A stretch of 64,000 nucleotides of DNA from Gilvirhabdus luticola (GTDB lineage: Bacteria > Bacteroidota > Bacteroidia > Flavobacteriales > Flavobacteriaceae), in NCBI RefSeq assembly GCF_032583975.1, contig NZ_JAWHTF010000003.1; one strand, written 5' to 3'. Made by a program: the position numbers and the translations under genes. Shown here piece after piece: positions 1-9,260 of this stretch. How positions within the stretch are numbered: position 1 is the stretch's first letter; every line of letters begins with the position of its first letter. The notes below the pieces were generated by a model that was given only the letters and a program-made list of their open reading frames with translations, was not told the origin of the DNA and searched no databases.

Positions 1-1776
1 GGTTACAGAAGGATTTCCGTCAAGGTCTACAGTTATGTCTTGTCCAATAGCTACTGGATCAATCATATCTTCAACAGTTACTGTTGCCGTATCATTGGCA
101 GAATTACCACTTTGATCAGTTACTGTCAATGTTACAACATTAGCTCCCAAATTAGCACAAGTAAAGGATGTTATATCTAAACTTCTAATGTTGATTGTAC
201 AATTATCTGAAGACCCATTGTCAACATCATCTGCCACGATGGAAGCATTTCCAGAAGCATCTAATTGAACATTAATATTTTGAGTAATTACAGTAGGGTT
301 AATATTATCCTGAATTGTAACTGTAGCTGTTGGCGCATCGGTACTATTGTTTCCACTTTGGTCAATAGCTGTCAGTGTAACAATATTTGCCCCAAGATCA
401 TTGCAATCAAAACTAGAAACATCTAAAGAAAAATTTGTAACAGAACAATTATCTGTTGAACCGTTGTCAATTTGAGCACCTGTTATCGTAGCTTCTCCAT
501 TCGTGTCAAGTTGTACAGTTATGTTTTTAGCTACAGCTACAGGATTTATTAGGTCAACAACCGTAATGTCCACATTTTGATTGCTTACTTTAGCTTCAGC
601 GTCTGTTGCTGTAATAGTTACCGATTTAACACCTAAATCGGTACATGTATAATCAAATTGAGCTTGATTTAGAACTACTGAAACTAACTCACAATCATCA
701 TATGTGCCATTGTCTACATCTGCTAGAGTAATTGAAGCTTGACCACTTGCATCCAATTCGGCAGTGATGTTTGGAAATACTACAATGGTAGGAGGTTCAT
801 TATCAAAGATATCCAAATCGAAGCTATAATCATACAAAGACCAAGTACCATCTGAATTTTGCAATCTTATATAGAAGTCATGTAAGTCACATATTTCATT
901 TGATGTTCCAAGATCTATTGTAAATTCATCTGGATTTCCTGTTGGCGTTATAGAACCTGCATATCCATTTCCAAAACCAGGATCAGTATCATAGAAATAT
1001 TCGGCTCCTATGATGCTTGGTATTGTCAAATCTGCTGTATCTTCTACATAAAAAATACGCTTTTCGTATAAACTCCACACACCAAAATCGTCTAGAACCC
1101 TTATATACAAATTGTTGAAACCTACCGGTAAGTTCGTTGGAATATCAATGACTTGTGTAAGGTTGCCTGAATTAGGATCAATGGCAATATCGGTACCATT
1201 ATCGAATCCTGGGTCGGTATTGAAAAAATATTCAGCTCTTGTGATTTCTGATGCAATAACTGTTGGAGTAAAATCAGTAACATAAAAAATGCGTTTTTCA
1301 TAGATGCTCCAAACATCAAATTCATCTTTTGTACGAATATATAAGCTATTGAAACCTGTTAATGATCCTACTGGTATTACATAGGACTGTGTTAGATCTC
1401 CAGTGTTAGGGTCTATAGGTAGAGCTGTTCCGCCTCCAAAACCTGGGTCAGTATTAAAGAAATATTCGGCAGCCGTAATTTCGCCAGCTATTGTCTGTAA
1501 CATAAAATCTGTCACATAGAATATTCGCTTTTCGTACATGGTCCATGTACCTGTATTATCCATGGTTCTGATATAAAGACTATTAAAGCCTGTTAGTGAA
1601 CCAATATTAATGCTTGCTGTTTGTGTTAAATCACCCGAATTTGCGTTTGGTGTAATATCTGTACCATTATCAAAACCAGGATCAGTGTTAAAAAAGTATT
1701 CTATTTTATCAATAGATTGTCCAAACCCAAGAATAACAGAAAAACAGCATAACCATGTTATGAATAGTATTTTCAT
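1..1776 (-). CDS. Secreted repeat protein with HYR-like domains, C-terminus beyond left edge
   Basis: The frame is open from an ATG at 1774-1776 to the window edge (592 codons), so the gene is partial. Residues 1-20 form a signal peptide (MKILFITWLCC...GFGQ). Four repeats of about 79 residues follow, each opening with EYFFNTDPGF or EYFYDTDPGF and the first three closing with YEKRIFYV. Three or more HYR-like modules of about 80 residues come next, with motifs such as ITVQLDTNGEATIT, DNGSTDNC and VTLTATD. This is a typical large extracellular protein of Flavobacteriia; a T9SS C-terminal domain would be expected outside the window. It starts 14 bp after the stop of the upstream beta-helix gene, so the two are probably co-transcribed. 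Adhesin or cell-surface role is inference. Confidence 0.85.
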   Translation of the reverse strand, partial: MKILFITWLCCFSVILGFGQSIDKIEYFFNTDPGFDNGTDITPNANSGDLTQTASINIGSLTGFNSLYIRTMDNTGTWTMYEKRIFYVTDFMLQTIAGEITAAEYFFNTDPGFGGGTALPIDPNTGDLTQSYVIPVGSLTGFNSLYIRTKDEFDVWSIYEKRIFYVTDFTPTVIASEITRAEYFFNTDPGFDNGTDIAIDPNSGNLTQVIDIPTNLPVGFNNLYIRVLDDFGVWSLYEKRIFYVEDTADLTIPSIIGAEYFYDTDPGFGNGYAGSITPTGNPDEFTIDLGTSNEICDLHDFYIRLQNSDGTWSLYDYSFDLDIFDNEPPTIVVFPNITAELDASGQASITLADVDNGTYDDCELVSVVLNQAQFDYTCTDLGVKSVTITATDAEAKVSNQNVDITVVDLINPVAVAKNITVQLDTNGEATITGAQIDNGSTDNCSVTNFSLDVSSFDCNDLGANIVTLTAIDQSGNNSTDAPTATVTIQDNINPTVITQNINVQLDASGNASIVADDVDNGSSDNCTINIRSLDITSFTCANLGANVVTLTVTDQSGNSANDTATVTVEDMIDPVAIGQDITVDLDGNPSVT

Positions 1777-1790
1777 GATTTCTGTATTTT

Positions 1791-2876
1791 CTAGTTAGTT
1801 TTTGCTTCTATAGTAACACTTAAATTTCCGTTTTTAGCAATAGTTGGATCATGAGATAGTATTTTCACACTTGGGTAACCAGTAGGAAGTCCTAAATTGA
1901 TAAAATTATAACCTTCATATAATCCTTCGCTACCAAATAAACCAGCACCATCTTGAAGAGTTAAATCGTCGTTGAGAGGATCGTAATTTGAACCGGTACC
2001 AGCTATGGATTGAGAATTTCCGGTGTCAACACTGGTAAAATTAGGATTAGTGTTTTCTTGAACATTACCATTTATTGTAATATATGTATCGGTTTCAAAA
2101 ACATGCGACCCAGATCCGTAATTGTAGGTTACACAGTTATCTACCTGAACAATATTGGTGTTATTTGCATTTAAGATTATAGTTCTATCAGCTGCACTAT
2201 TTGATACAAAAATACAGTTGGAGATGTTTAATTGCTGTGAATTATCGGTATCATAATTACTTAAAGTGAAGTTTCCATTAAAGCCTATTACATTGTAACT
2301 ATAAAATACAGTATCAACTTCATAAAAAGTATTTGAACCACCCAAAAAAATGTTATTTGTTATGGTCACATTACTCATCACAGACCTTATTGTAAGATTA
2401 TTTGTGAATATATTTCCTTTAATGGTAGTATTGGTAAAATCATGATTATTGTTTAAATCAAAAGAACCAATACTATTATCGTAAAAAGAAAGGCCATCAA
2501 TTGTTGAACCACTTCCTACGGCACTAATACTATTTATTCTACAACCTTTTACAGTTGAGCCATCTGCTCCTCCTGTTACTCTTAAAGTACCAATTGTAGT
2601 TGTGTATCCTACATCAGCGTGTGAGCGTCCTATAATGGTTAGACTTTTACTTAAATCTATGTTGCCACCATAACTGGTTGGCGAATGTTGTACATATAAA
2701 ATATCTCCATTCATTACGGAAACATCATTGATGGCAGCCTGTAAATCTGTGAAATCTGCCGAAACATTGGGGTTATTGTTTACAGTCCATGTGGTTTGCG
2801 CTGAAATCAAAGCAACAGAAAATAATAATGAACTAAAGATTAGGGCTCTTTTTGAAAATGACATAAAATTTTTCAT
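1791..2876 (-). CDS. Secreted right-handed beta-helix-like protein
   Basis: This 361-residue protein has a clear signal peptide (about residues 1-26, ending LISAQ). The N-terminal stretch TTWTVNNNP..ADFTDLQAAINDVSVMNGDILYVQ is the usual opening of pectate-lyase-like parallel beta-helix proteins. The body is rich in short Asn/Ile/Thr/Val strands (ITNNIFLGGSN, LNISNCIFVSN) that would form the coils. No catalytic residues could be assigned, so a lyase activity is not claimed. It lies 14 bp upstream of the repetitive surface protein and is probably its operon partner. The C-terminus (KILSHDPTIAKNGNLSVTIEAKTN) is not a recognised T9SS signal; it could be truncated relative to relatives. Confidence 0.75.
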   Translation of the reverse strand: MKNFMSFSKRALIFSSLLFSVALISAQTTWTVNNNPNVSADFTDLQAAINDVSVMNGDILYVQHSPTSYGGNIDLSKSLTIIGRSHADVGYTTTIGTLRVTGGADGSTVKGCRINSISAVGSGSTIDGLSFYDNSIGSFDLNNNHDFTNTTIKGNIFTNNLTIRSVMSNVTITNNIFLGGSNTFYEVDTVFYSYNVIGFNGNFTLSNYDTDNSQQLNISNCIFVSNSAADRTIILNANNTNIVQVDNCVTYNYGSGSHVFETDTYITINGNVQENTNPNFTSVDTGNSQSIAGTGSNYDPLNDDLTLQDGAGLFGSEGLYEGYNFINLGLPTGYPSVKILSHDPTIAKNGNLSVTIEAKTN

Positions 2877-3064
2877 GATACAAGTGTTTAAAAAGGTTAA
2901 TTAAATTTTTATAACACAAGAGAAGAAAAGTGATGAAATAACTTGAAGCACTTTAAAATTATTATTCAAGCATTTTTTTTTCTCCCAATTTTTGTAAATG
3001 ACAAAAATCTGGACTTATTTAAAACTTCTTAATATATTAATAATGAATTATGTAGGGCTTTGTG

Positions 3065-4219
3065 TTAAGCTACAGCTCTGTCTTTTTGGTATGCTAAAGG
3101 AGTCTTGCCTGTAGCCTTTTTGAAGACATTATAAAATGAAGATTTAGAATTAAACCCGGCTTCAAGACCTATAGAAACAATAGTGTATTTAGCAAAATCC
3201 GGGTTTTTTAAATATTGCTTTGCTTCTTCAATTCTAAATGAATTTAGATAATCAGGAAAGCTTGTATTTAACTCGTTGTGGATTATTCTTGATAAATAAC
3301 TTGGACTTAAATTAAGATGTGAAGCTACACTATCAAGAGTTAAATTAGAATCTAAATATATCTTGTCATGCAACAACAGTTTTTCTAGTGCTTCAATATA
3401 TTCATTGGTATGTTTAGAAGATGAATAACTAGAATTATTATTATTTTCCTCTTGAAAATTTGAACCTGTATCATTTAGGTATTTTCTTATTTTTTTTCGG
3501 TCAGTAACAATTCCATATTTGTAAATGCCTATATGTCCTAGCCAATATATAAGATAAGCTACACCTATCCAAAGTACGTAGAAGTTAGCTTCGCCTTGCT
3601 TTAAAAATATATTTTGAATAGTTAAATAAGCCCAAACAAAAGTGAAAAAGAATATAAAATATAGAGTATTTTTTAACCATTTTACATCTAGTCTAATAAT
3701 TTTTTTATCAAAAACTTTACTTTGTTTTTCGTATTTATTGATTTTTATAAAGACAATACTTAATAACGCAATACTGTATAATACAGAAAATACCTCATTG
3801 GTAAGGACTACAAGCTTAAAACGTGGATTTACTGGACTAATCTCTATGTGGCCTAAAATTATTTTTAACCTATAAAACAAAGTAAGTGCTAAAAAAATAG
3901 TAAAAGGAACAAAAAGAAGTTTTTCAATAAACGTGATTTTTTTTGAAGGATATAAAAAAAAGATCACATAAAAATAGATAATTACAGGAATAATAGAAGC
4001 AAGTGGTAAAAAATAATATGCATACATTGTAAGCAATGGCATAACACCAATGTCTGGAAGAATGTACATTAAATTACCAATTGAATATACAAATATCAAT
4101 GCTACCAAAAAGTATGTACTTTTTGCATGATATTTTTTATTAAATAATACAACTCCAGTAAAAATAAATCCCTGAATAATTCCCGCGATTATAAGAATGT
4201 TATAAACATTAAAATCCAT
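3065..4219 (-). CDS. AraC-family regulator with N-terminal membrane domain
   Basis: This protein has 384 residues. The first ~230 contain six or seven hydrophobic segments (for example NILIIAGIIQGFIFTGVVLF, YFLVALIFVYSIGNLMYIL). The last ~100 form an AraC/XylS double helix-turn-helix (LTLDSVASHLNLSPSYLSRIIH, then IVSIGLEAGFNSKSSFYNVFKKATGKTPLAYQ). Membrane-bound AraC regulators of this layout are common in Flavobacteriia and are thought to sense a signal at the inner membrane. The linker (about 240-275) is low-complexity Asn/Ser. Its target is unknown; neighbours are the SLC13 symporter gene upstream and the beta-helix gene downstream, all on the same strand. Confidence 0.88.
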   Translation of the reverse strand: MDFNVYNILIIAGIIQGFIFTGVVLFNKKYHAKSTYFLVALIFVYSIGNLMYILPDIGVMPLLTMYAYYFLPLASIIPVIIYFYVIFFLYPSKKITFIEKLLFVPFTIFLALTLFYRLKIILGHIEISPVNPRFKLVVLTNEVFSVLYSIALLSIVFIKINKYEKQSKVFDKKIIRLDVKWLKNTLYFIFFFTFVWAYLTIQNIFLKQGEANFYVLWIGVAYLIYWLGHIGIYKYGIVTDRKKIRKYLNDTGSNFQEENNNNSSYSSSKHTNEYIEALEKLLLHDKIYLDSNLTLDSVASHLNLSPSYLSRIIHNELNTSFPDYLNSFRIEEAKQYLKNPDFAKYTIVSIGLEAGFNSKSSFYNVFKKATGKTPLAYQKDRAVA

Positions 4220-4312
4220 TCATTTTAATCTTATTGTATAAAAATATGAGTTTTATTGTTATCACTAATCAAGATAAGGCTAAAATCTTAATTTATACCG
4301 AGCTATGTTTAC

Positions 4313-5770
4313 CTAAATTGGGTTTATATATTTCAATATGATAAGAACTGTAGCAATAATTACTACAGGACCAATAATTCCCATTAAAAAACCACCGTAT
4401 CTAAAGTCCTTTTGTTCAAGCTTGCCAGTACTGTAAGCAATGGCGTTAGGAGGAGTAGAAATTGGTAAAAATAATGCCGTGGAGGCACAAAGTCCAATGA
4501 CAAGTGGTAAAATAATTGGGTTGTCATAAGTAAGAATTATTCCTATTGGAATCAATATGGTCGCAGTTGCCGTATTACTCATCACATTTGATAGGATAAC
4601 AGTCAAAAAAGCAAAAAACAAGACTATTAAATAAAAGTTTAATTCATAACCACTTAATTTTTCAATATAATGTTGAGCTAATCCAGTCTCTTTAATTGCC
4701 ATACCCAATGCCAAACCTCCTGCTACAAGCATTAAAGTATCCCAAGGTAAGCTTCTCACATCTTCTGCTTTAATGATCCCAGACATTGTAAGTAAAATAA
4801 TAGGAAGAAGAGATACTACAGATGCAGGAATACCATGTAGCTTTTCGGTTAACCAAAGCAATAGAGTTAGTATTAATACAAAGAGAACAACGTTCTTTTT
4901 AATTTTATATAGCTTAAGATCTTCATCATTAATATTTTCAGAGGTTATTTTGCTGAAATCAACCTCAAAGCTTTTAATTTTTGGCACAAATTTCTTGATT
5001 AAAAAGAACCAAAGTAATAAAGTGAGTATAATTGAAACAGGAAAACCAACAACCATCCACTCAAGAAAACCAATATCATGACCTTGATTAATGAGAGCCT
5101 CAACTGCAATTGCATTTGGAGGAGAACCAATGAGAGTTCCCATGCCACCAATAGAAGCAGCTCCAGGAATACCAAGTAGAATTGCTTTGGTAAAAGGAGA
5201 ATCGTCACCTAATTGGATTAAAAAAGGCAATACAGATGCAATCATCATTGCTGTTGTAGCAGTATTGGACATTAGCATCGAAAAAATAGCAGTTGTAAGC
5301 ATAAGACCTAACAAAATAAACTTTGGAGTTGTGCCAAATTTTGAGATCGATATTTTAAATACAACTCTATCCAGTTCTGTTTTTTTCATACTTTCTGCCA
5401 TAAAGAAACCACCTAGCATTAACCAGATAACACTGTTGGACCAAGAGTTCACATATTTCTGATAATATTGTGAAACATTTTCTGGATCAATATGAGAATA
5501 ATAATTACTCATAGAAAAAACCAAAAATCCAAAAACTAAAAGTCCAACTGCAAAAGGAGGAATAGCTTCTGTCACCCATAATCCTATAGCAAGAAACAGT
5601 AAAAACAGGACATAAATTTGTGCTTGGTTTAATTCTGAATCGTATAGTAAATATGACAAGACAAAGGCCGCTATAATACTCAACAGAAAATAGATTATTT
5701 TACTTTGAATATCAACAATTCTTTGAATGTGTGACATCAATTTTAAAGAAACACCGCGTGAATCACTCAT
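4313..5770 (-). CDS. SLC13/DASS-family sodium:anion symporter
   Basis: This 485-residue integral membrane protein has about eleven hydrophobic segments. It shows the paired DASS signature: the first repeat has MSNTATTAMM and IGSPPNAIAVEA, the second has MSNTATATILIP and ISTPPNAIAYSTG. These SNT motifs bind sodium and the substrate carboxylate or oxyanion in the family. Substrate (di/tricarboxylate, sulfate or phosphate) cannot be told from sequence. A -7 element, TAATTTTG, lies on the minus strand at 5795-5802. Confidence 0.9.
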   Translation of the reverse strand: MSDSRGVSLKLMSHIQRIVDIQSKIIYFLLSIIAAFVLSYLLYDSELNQAQIYVLFLLFLAIGLWVTEAIPPFAVGLLVFGFLVFSMSNYYSHIDPENVSQYYQKYVNSWSNSVIWLMLGGFFMAESMKKTELDRVVFKISISKFGTTPKFILLGLMLTTAIFSMLMSNTATTAMMIASVLPFLIQLGDDSPFTKAILLGIPGAASIGGMGTLIGSPPNAIAVEALINQGHDIGFLEWMVVGFPVSIILTLLLWFFLIKKFVPKIKSFEVDFSKITSENINDEDLKLYKIKKNVVLFVLILTLLLWLTEKLHGIPASVVSLLPIILLTMSGIIKAEDVRSLPWDTLMLVAGGLALGMAIKETGLAQHYIEKLSGYELNFYLIVLFFAFLTVILSNVMSNTATATILIPIGIILTYDNPIILPLVIGLCASTALFLPISTPPNAIAYSTGKLEQKDFRYGGFLMGIIGPVVIIATVLIILKYINPI

Positions 5771-5794
5771 GATTTTTTAATTAAAAATGAAAGT

Positions 5795-5802
5795 CAAAAT
5801 TA
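5795..5802 (-). promoter_or_regulatory. Putative -7 element of the SLC13 symporter gene
   Basis: On the minus strand this reads TAATTTTG, an exact match to the Bacteroidota consensus TAnnTTTG, 24 bp upstream of the symporter ATG. No good -33 TTTG was found at the usual distance, so the call rests on the -7 element alone. Confidence 0.45.
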
Positions 5803-5926
5803 GGCACAAAAAAACTTTTAAAAACTAATAATTGTCATGTCTTCTAAATTAATTCCAAATAATAAATTAACATCTCTAAATTGTTGTTAAATTGTTAATA
5901 ACTTGTAAGCTTAAAACAGGTTAAAA

Positions 5927-5958
5927 TTAGCAATAAATAGTGGAGTTGTTTATCTTTG
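5927..5958 (+). promoter_or_regulatory. gyrB promoter
   Basis: TATCTTTG at 5951-5958 matches TAnnTTTG exactly. TTAG at 5927-5930, 20 nt upstream, is one mismatch from the -33 TTTG. Transcription would begin near 5963-5966, giving a leader of about 90 nt before the gyrB ATG at 6053. No other -7 match lies between here and the start codon. Confidence 0.6.
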
Positions 5959-5973
5959 TATGTATTGTTAAAC

Positions 5974-5997
5974 AATGCCGAAATCCGGCATTTTTTT
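5974..5997 (+). terminator. Terminator-like hairpin in the gyrB leader
   Basis: Arm AATGCCG (5974-5980), loop AAATC and arm CGGCATT (5986-5992) are followed by an uninterrupted T run to 5997. This is the shape of an intrinsic terminator. It lies about 10 nt after the predicted gyrB transcription start and about 55 nt before the ATG, and no upstream plus-strand gene needs it. It may attenuate gyrB transcription, release a short RNA, or stabilise the 5' end. Confidence 0.55.
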
Positions 5998-6052
5998 ATG
6001 ATAAAAAAATAATAATCAAAGACAAAATTTAACATATAGATTTTAGGATAAT

Positions 6053-8002
6053 ATGAGTCAAGAAAAGGAAGAATTTAACAAACACAATTATTCTGCAGAT
6101 AGCATTCAAGCACTTGAGGGTATGGAGCATGTGCGTATGCGACCATCGATGTATATAGGTGATGTTGGTACAAGAGGATTGCATCATTTGGTTTATGAAG
6201 TAGTAGATAACTCAATAGATGAAGCTCTCGCAGGACATTGTAATAATATAACGGTTACTATCAATGAAGATAATTCTATAACAACAGAAGATGATGGTCG
6301 TGGAATTCCTGTAGACATTCATAAAAAAGAAGGTGTTTCTGCTCTTGAAGTTGTTATGACGAAAATTGGAGCAGGTGGAAAATTTGATAAAGATTCTTAT
6401 AAAGTTTCAGGAGGTTTACATGGTGTTGGTGTAAGTTGTGTTAATGCCTTATCAGAACACCTTAAAGCAACTGTTTATAGAAATGGTAAAATTTGGGAAC
6501 AAGAATATGAGAGAGGAAAAGCATTATATCCTGTTAAGCCTGTTGGAGATACAGATAAACGTGGGACTATGGTCACGTTTAAACCAGACTCAACAATATT
6601 CACGCAAGTTTTAGAATATAATTACGATACGCTAGCCAGTAGGTTACGTGAATTGTCTTTTTTAAACAAAGGAATAACGATTCATTTAATAGATAAACGT
6701 ACAAAAAAGGATAATGGTGAGTTTGAAGGAGAAACATTCCATTCAGATGAAGGTTTAAAAGAATTCATCAAGTTTTTAGATGGAAATAGAGAACCTTTAA
6801 TGAAAGATGTTATAGCGTTTGAAGGTGAAAAAAATGGAATCCCTGTTGAGGTCGCTATGATTTATAATACTTCCTATGCTGAAAATTTACATTCTTATGT
6901 AAACAATATTAATACGCACGAAGGAGGTACTCATTTGTCTGGTTTTAGAAGAGGTTTAACAATGACCTTAAAGAAATATGCAGATAATTCTGGATTAACA
7001 GACAAACTAAAATTTGAAATAGCTGGAGATGATTTTAGAGAAGGATTAACGGCTATTATTTCAGTAAAAGTTCAAGAGCCACAATTCGAAGGACAAACTA
7101 AAACCAAATTAGGAAACAGAGAAGTTTCTGCGTCAGTAAGTCAAGCAGTTTCAGAAATGCTTACCGATTATTTGGAAGAACATCCAGATGATGCAAAGAT
7201 TATTGTTCAGAAAGTTATTCTGGCAGCTCAAGCCAGACATGCTGCGCAGAAGGCGCGTGAAATGGTCCAACGTAAGACCGTAATGAGCATTGGTGGTTTG
7301 CCAGGTAAATTATCAGATTGTTCAGAACAAGATCCGGCTAAATGTGAAGTGTTTTTGGTTGAGGGAGATTCCGCAGGTGGAACAGCAAAACAAGGTCGCG
7401 ATAGAGCTTTTCAGGCTATTTTACCATTAAGAGGTAAAATCTTAAATGTTGAAAAAGCAATGACCCATAAAGTGTTTGAAAATGAAGAAATAAAAAACAT
7501 TTTTACAGCTTTAGGTGTGACAATTGGAACTGAAGAAGATAGTAAAGCTTTAAACTTATCCAAACTTCGGTATCATAAAGTAGTGATTATGTGTGATGCT
7601 GATATTGATGGTAGTCATATCGCCACTCTTATTTTAACCTTCTTCTTTAGGTACATGAAGGAACTTATTGAAAATGGTCACATCTATATTGCAACACCTC
7701 CATTATATTTAATTAAAAAAGGAGCAAAGAAACAATATGCATGGAGTGATAAAGAGCGCGATGAGATTGTTGCAGATTTTGGGGATGGTTCAAAAATACA
7801 ACGTTACAAAGGTCTTGGTGAGATGAATGCTGAACAACTTTGGGATACAACCATGAATCCTGAATTTAGAACCATGCGTTTAGTACAGATAGATAATGGT
7901 GGAGAAGCAGATAGAATATTTTCAATGCTTATGGGAGATGAAGTACCGCCAAGAAGAGAGTTTATAGAGAAGAATGCAATTTATGCAAATATAGATGCTT
8001 AA
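6053..8002 (+). CDS. gyrB: DNA gyrase subunit B
   Basis: This 649-residue protein is the ATPase subunit of gyrase, which introduces negative supercoils with GyrA. The GHKL ATPase domain (about 10-225) has VVDNSIDEALAG, EDDGRGIPVD and KVSGGLHGVGVSCVNALS. The transducer follows (about 230-400). The TOPRIM domain has EGDSAGGTAKQGRDR, PLRGKILNVEKA and MCDADIDGSHI, and the C-terminal segment has QRYKGLGEMN. The length is normal for Bacteroidota GyrB. It is monocistronic, with a promoter at 5951-5958 preceded by a short leader hairpin and an intrinsic terminator at 8027. Confidence 0.98.
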   Translation: MSQEKEEFNKHNYSADSIQALEGMEHVRMRPSMYIGDVGTRGLHHLVYEVVDNSIDEALAGHCNNITVTINEDNSITTEDDGRGIPVDIHKKEGVSALEVVMTKIGAGGKFDKDSYKVSGGLHGVGVSCVNALSEHLKATVYRNGKIWEQEYERGKALYPVKPVGDTDKRGTMVTFKPDSTIFTQVLEYNYDTLASRLRELSFLNKGITIHLIDKRTKKDNGEFEGETFHSDEGLKEFIKFLDGNREPLMKDVIAFEGEKNGIPVEVAMIYNTSYAENLHSYVNNINTHEGGTHLSGFRRGLTMTLKKYADNSGLTDKLKFEIAGDDFREGLTAIISVKVQEPQFEGQTKTKLGNREVSASVSQAVSEMLTDYLEEHPDDAKIIVQKVILAAQARHAAQKAREMVQRKTVMSIGGLPGKLSDCSEQDPAKCEVFLVEGDSAGGTAKQGRDRAFQAILPLRGKILNVEKAMTHKVFENEEIKNIFTALGVTIGTEEDSKALNLSKLRYHKVVIMCDADIDGSHIATLILTFFFRYMKELIENGHIYIATPPLYLIKKGAKKQYAWSDKERDEIVADFGDGSKIQRYKGLGEMNAEQLWDTTMNPEFRTMRLVQIDNGGEADRIFSMLMGDEVPPRREFIEKNAIYANIDA

Positions 8003-8026
8003 ATAATTCAAACGCTTATTTAGAAT

Positions 8027-8053
8027 AGGGGTGCCAAAGGTATCCCTTTTTTA
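8027..8053 (+). terminator. gyrB intrinsic terminator
   Basis: A 9-bp stem, AGGGGTGCC (8027-8035) with GGTATCCCT (8039-8047), closes an AAA loop and includes two G-U pairs. A T-rich tract follows. It lies 25 bp after the gyrB stop. Confidence 0.75.
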
Positions 8054-8155
8054 TTTTCAATAAATTCGGGATATTCGGCTAAAAGCAATATTTTTTCGAT
8101 GAAAGGCGTTGTTTTAAATGACTTTAATACTTTTACAAACCAAATCTAAAAATCC

Positions 8156-9169
8156 ATGAAAAAATATATTGTTTTTTCCCTTTCAATTTTATTGACATTA
8201 TCAATTAACTGTCAAGAAAATATTGACGAACTTTTAGCAGCTGGTGTAGAAGATGCTAAACAGTTTAGTACAGATTATTTGGCTCCAGCTACAGAAGGAA
8301 CAATTTACAGCATAAACAACGGTTGGTTTAACAATGCTAAATCTCCACATAAATTTGGAGTTGAGATTTCTTTAATTGGAAATATTTCTTTTATACAAGA
8401 TGAAAAGAAATCATTTGTTATGAATGTTGCAGATTATCAAAATATCAGATTTCCAGATGATGCTAGTTCAAAAAGTGTTGCTACAGCTTTAGGACATAAT
8501 GATCCAGATGCTGTAGTAATGGTAACTTATGAAGATCCTGTTTTTGGAGATCAGGAAGTTGCATTAACATTACCTACAGGTATAGGTTCGGAGAATATCA
8601 ACTTAATTCCATCGGCTTTTTTTCAAGCAAGTTTTTCTCCTTTTAAAGGAACACAAATTAAGGGACGATTTTTTCCAATTACAAAAGCAGAAGATGTAGA
8701 AATTGGCATGTATGGATTTGGTTTGCAGCAGGAATTTACATCATGGTTACCAGCAGATAAAGTCCTGCCTATATCAATTTCAGGACTTGTTGCTTATACA
8801 CATTTGGATGGTAAGTATAGTTTTGAAGAAACAAGTGTTGTGCAGGGAGAAAATCAGAGGACAGATACAGATATAAATACAATACTTGCGCAGCTAATTG
8901 TAGCTACAAATTTAAAAATCATAAATTTTTATGGAGCATTGGGTTATTTAAGTGGAGAATCTAAAACGGATTTATTGGGAACATATATTGTAACAGATGG
9001 TGCTTTATTTTCAGAAGAGCTTATTGATCCATATTCTGTTGAACAAAAGGTTTCAGGTGTTAGGGCATCTTTAGGAGCTCATTTAAAACTTGGGTTTTTC
9101 GGCTTAAATTTAGATTATACCGTTGCAGAATTTAACAGTGCTTCATTAGGAATTAATTTTTCTATTTAA
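8156..9169 (+). CDS. Exported beta-rich protein, resembles DUF6588 family
   Basis: This 337-residue protein has a signal peptide (MKKYIVFSLSILLTLSINCQ). The C-terminal two-thirds alternates short amphipathic strands with turns (LIPSAFFQASFSPFKGTQIKGRFFP, GMYGFGLQQEFTSWLPADK, LPISISGLVAYTHLDG) and ends GLNLDYTVAEFNSASLGINFSI. That pattern is typical of an outer-membrane beta barrel. It resembles the Bacteroidota family called DUF6588, which has no known function; the assignment is from memory of the pattern. It sits alone between the gyrB terminator and mdh. Confidence 0.75.
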   Translation: MKKYIVFSLSILLTLSINCQENIDELLAAGVEDAKQFSTDYLAPATEGTIYSINNGWFNNAKSPHKFGVEISLIGNISFIQDEKKSFVMNVADYQNIRFPDDASSKSVATALGHNDPDAVVMVTYEDPVFGDQEVALTLPTGIGSENINLIPSAFFQASFSPFKGTQIKGRFFPITKAEDVEIGMYGFGLQQEFTSWLPADKVLPISISGLVAYTHLDGKYSFEETSVVQGENQRTDTDINTILAQLIVATNLKIINFYGALGYLSGESKTDLLGTYIVTDGALFSEELIDPYSVEQKVSGVRASLGAHLKLGFFGLNLDYTVAEFNSASLGINFSI

Positions 9170-9216
9170 AAACAAGAATTCCTTACTAGTTACTTTATTT
9201 AGACTTTAATTATTTG

Positions 9217-9224
9217 TAATTTTG
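9217..9224 (+). promoter_or_regulatory. Putative -7 element of mdh
   Basis: TAATTTTG matches TAnnTTTG exactly, 36 bp upstream of the mdh ATG. A weak TTTA about 19 nt upstream could serve as the -33 element. Confidence 0.5.
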
Positions 9225-9260
9225 CCATCTCAAAAATTATACAATTAAAATTTTACAGAT

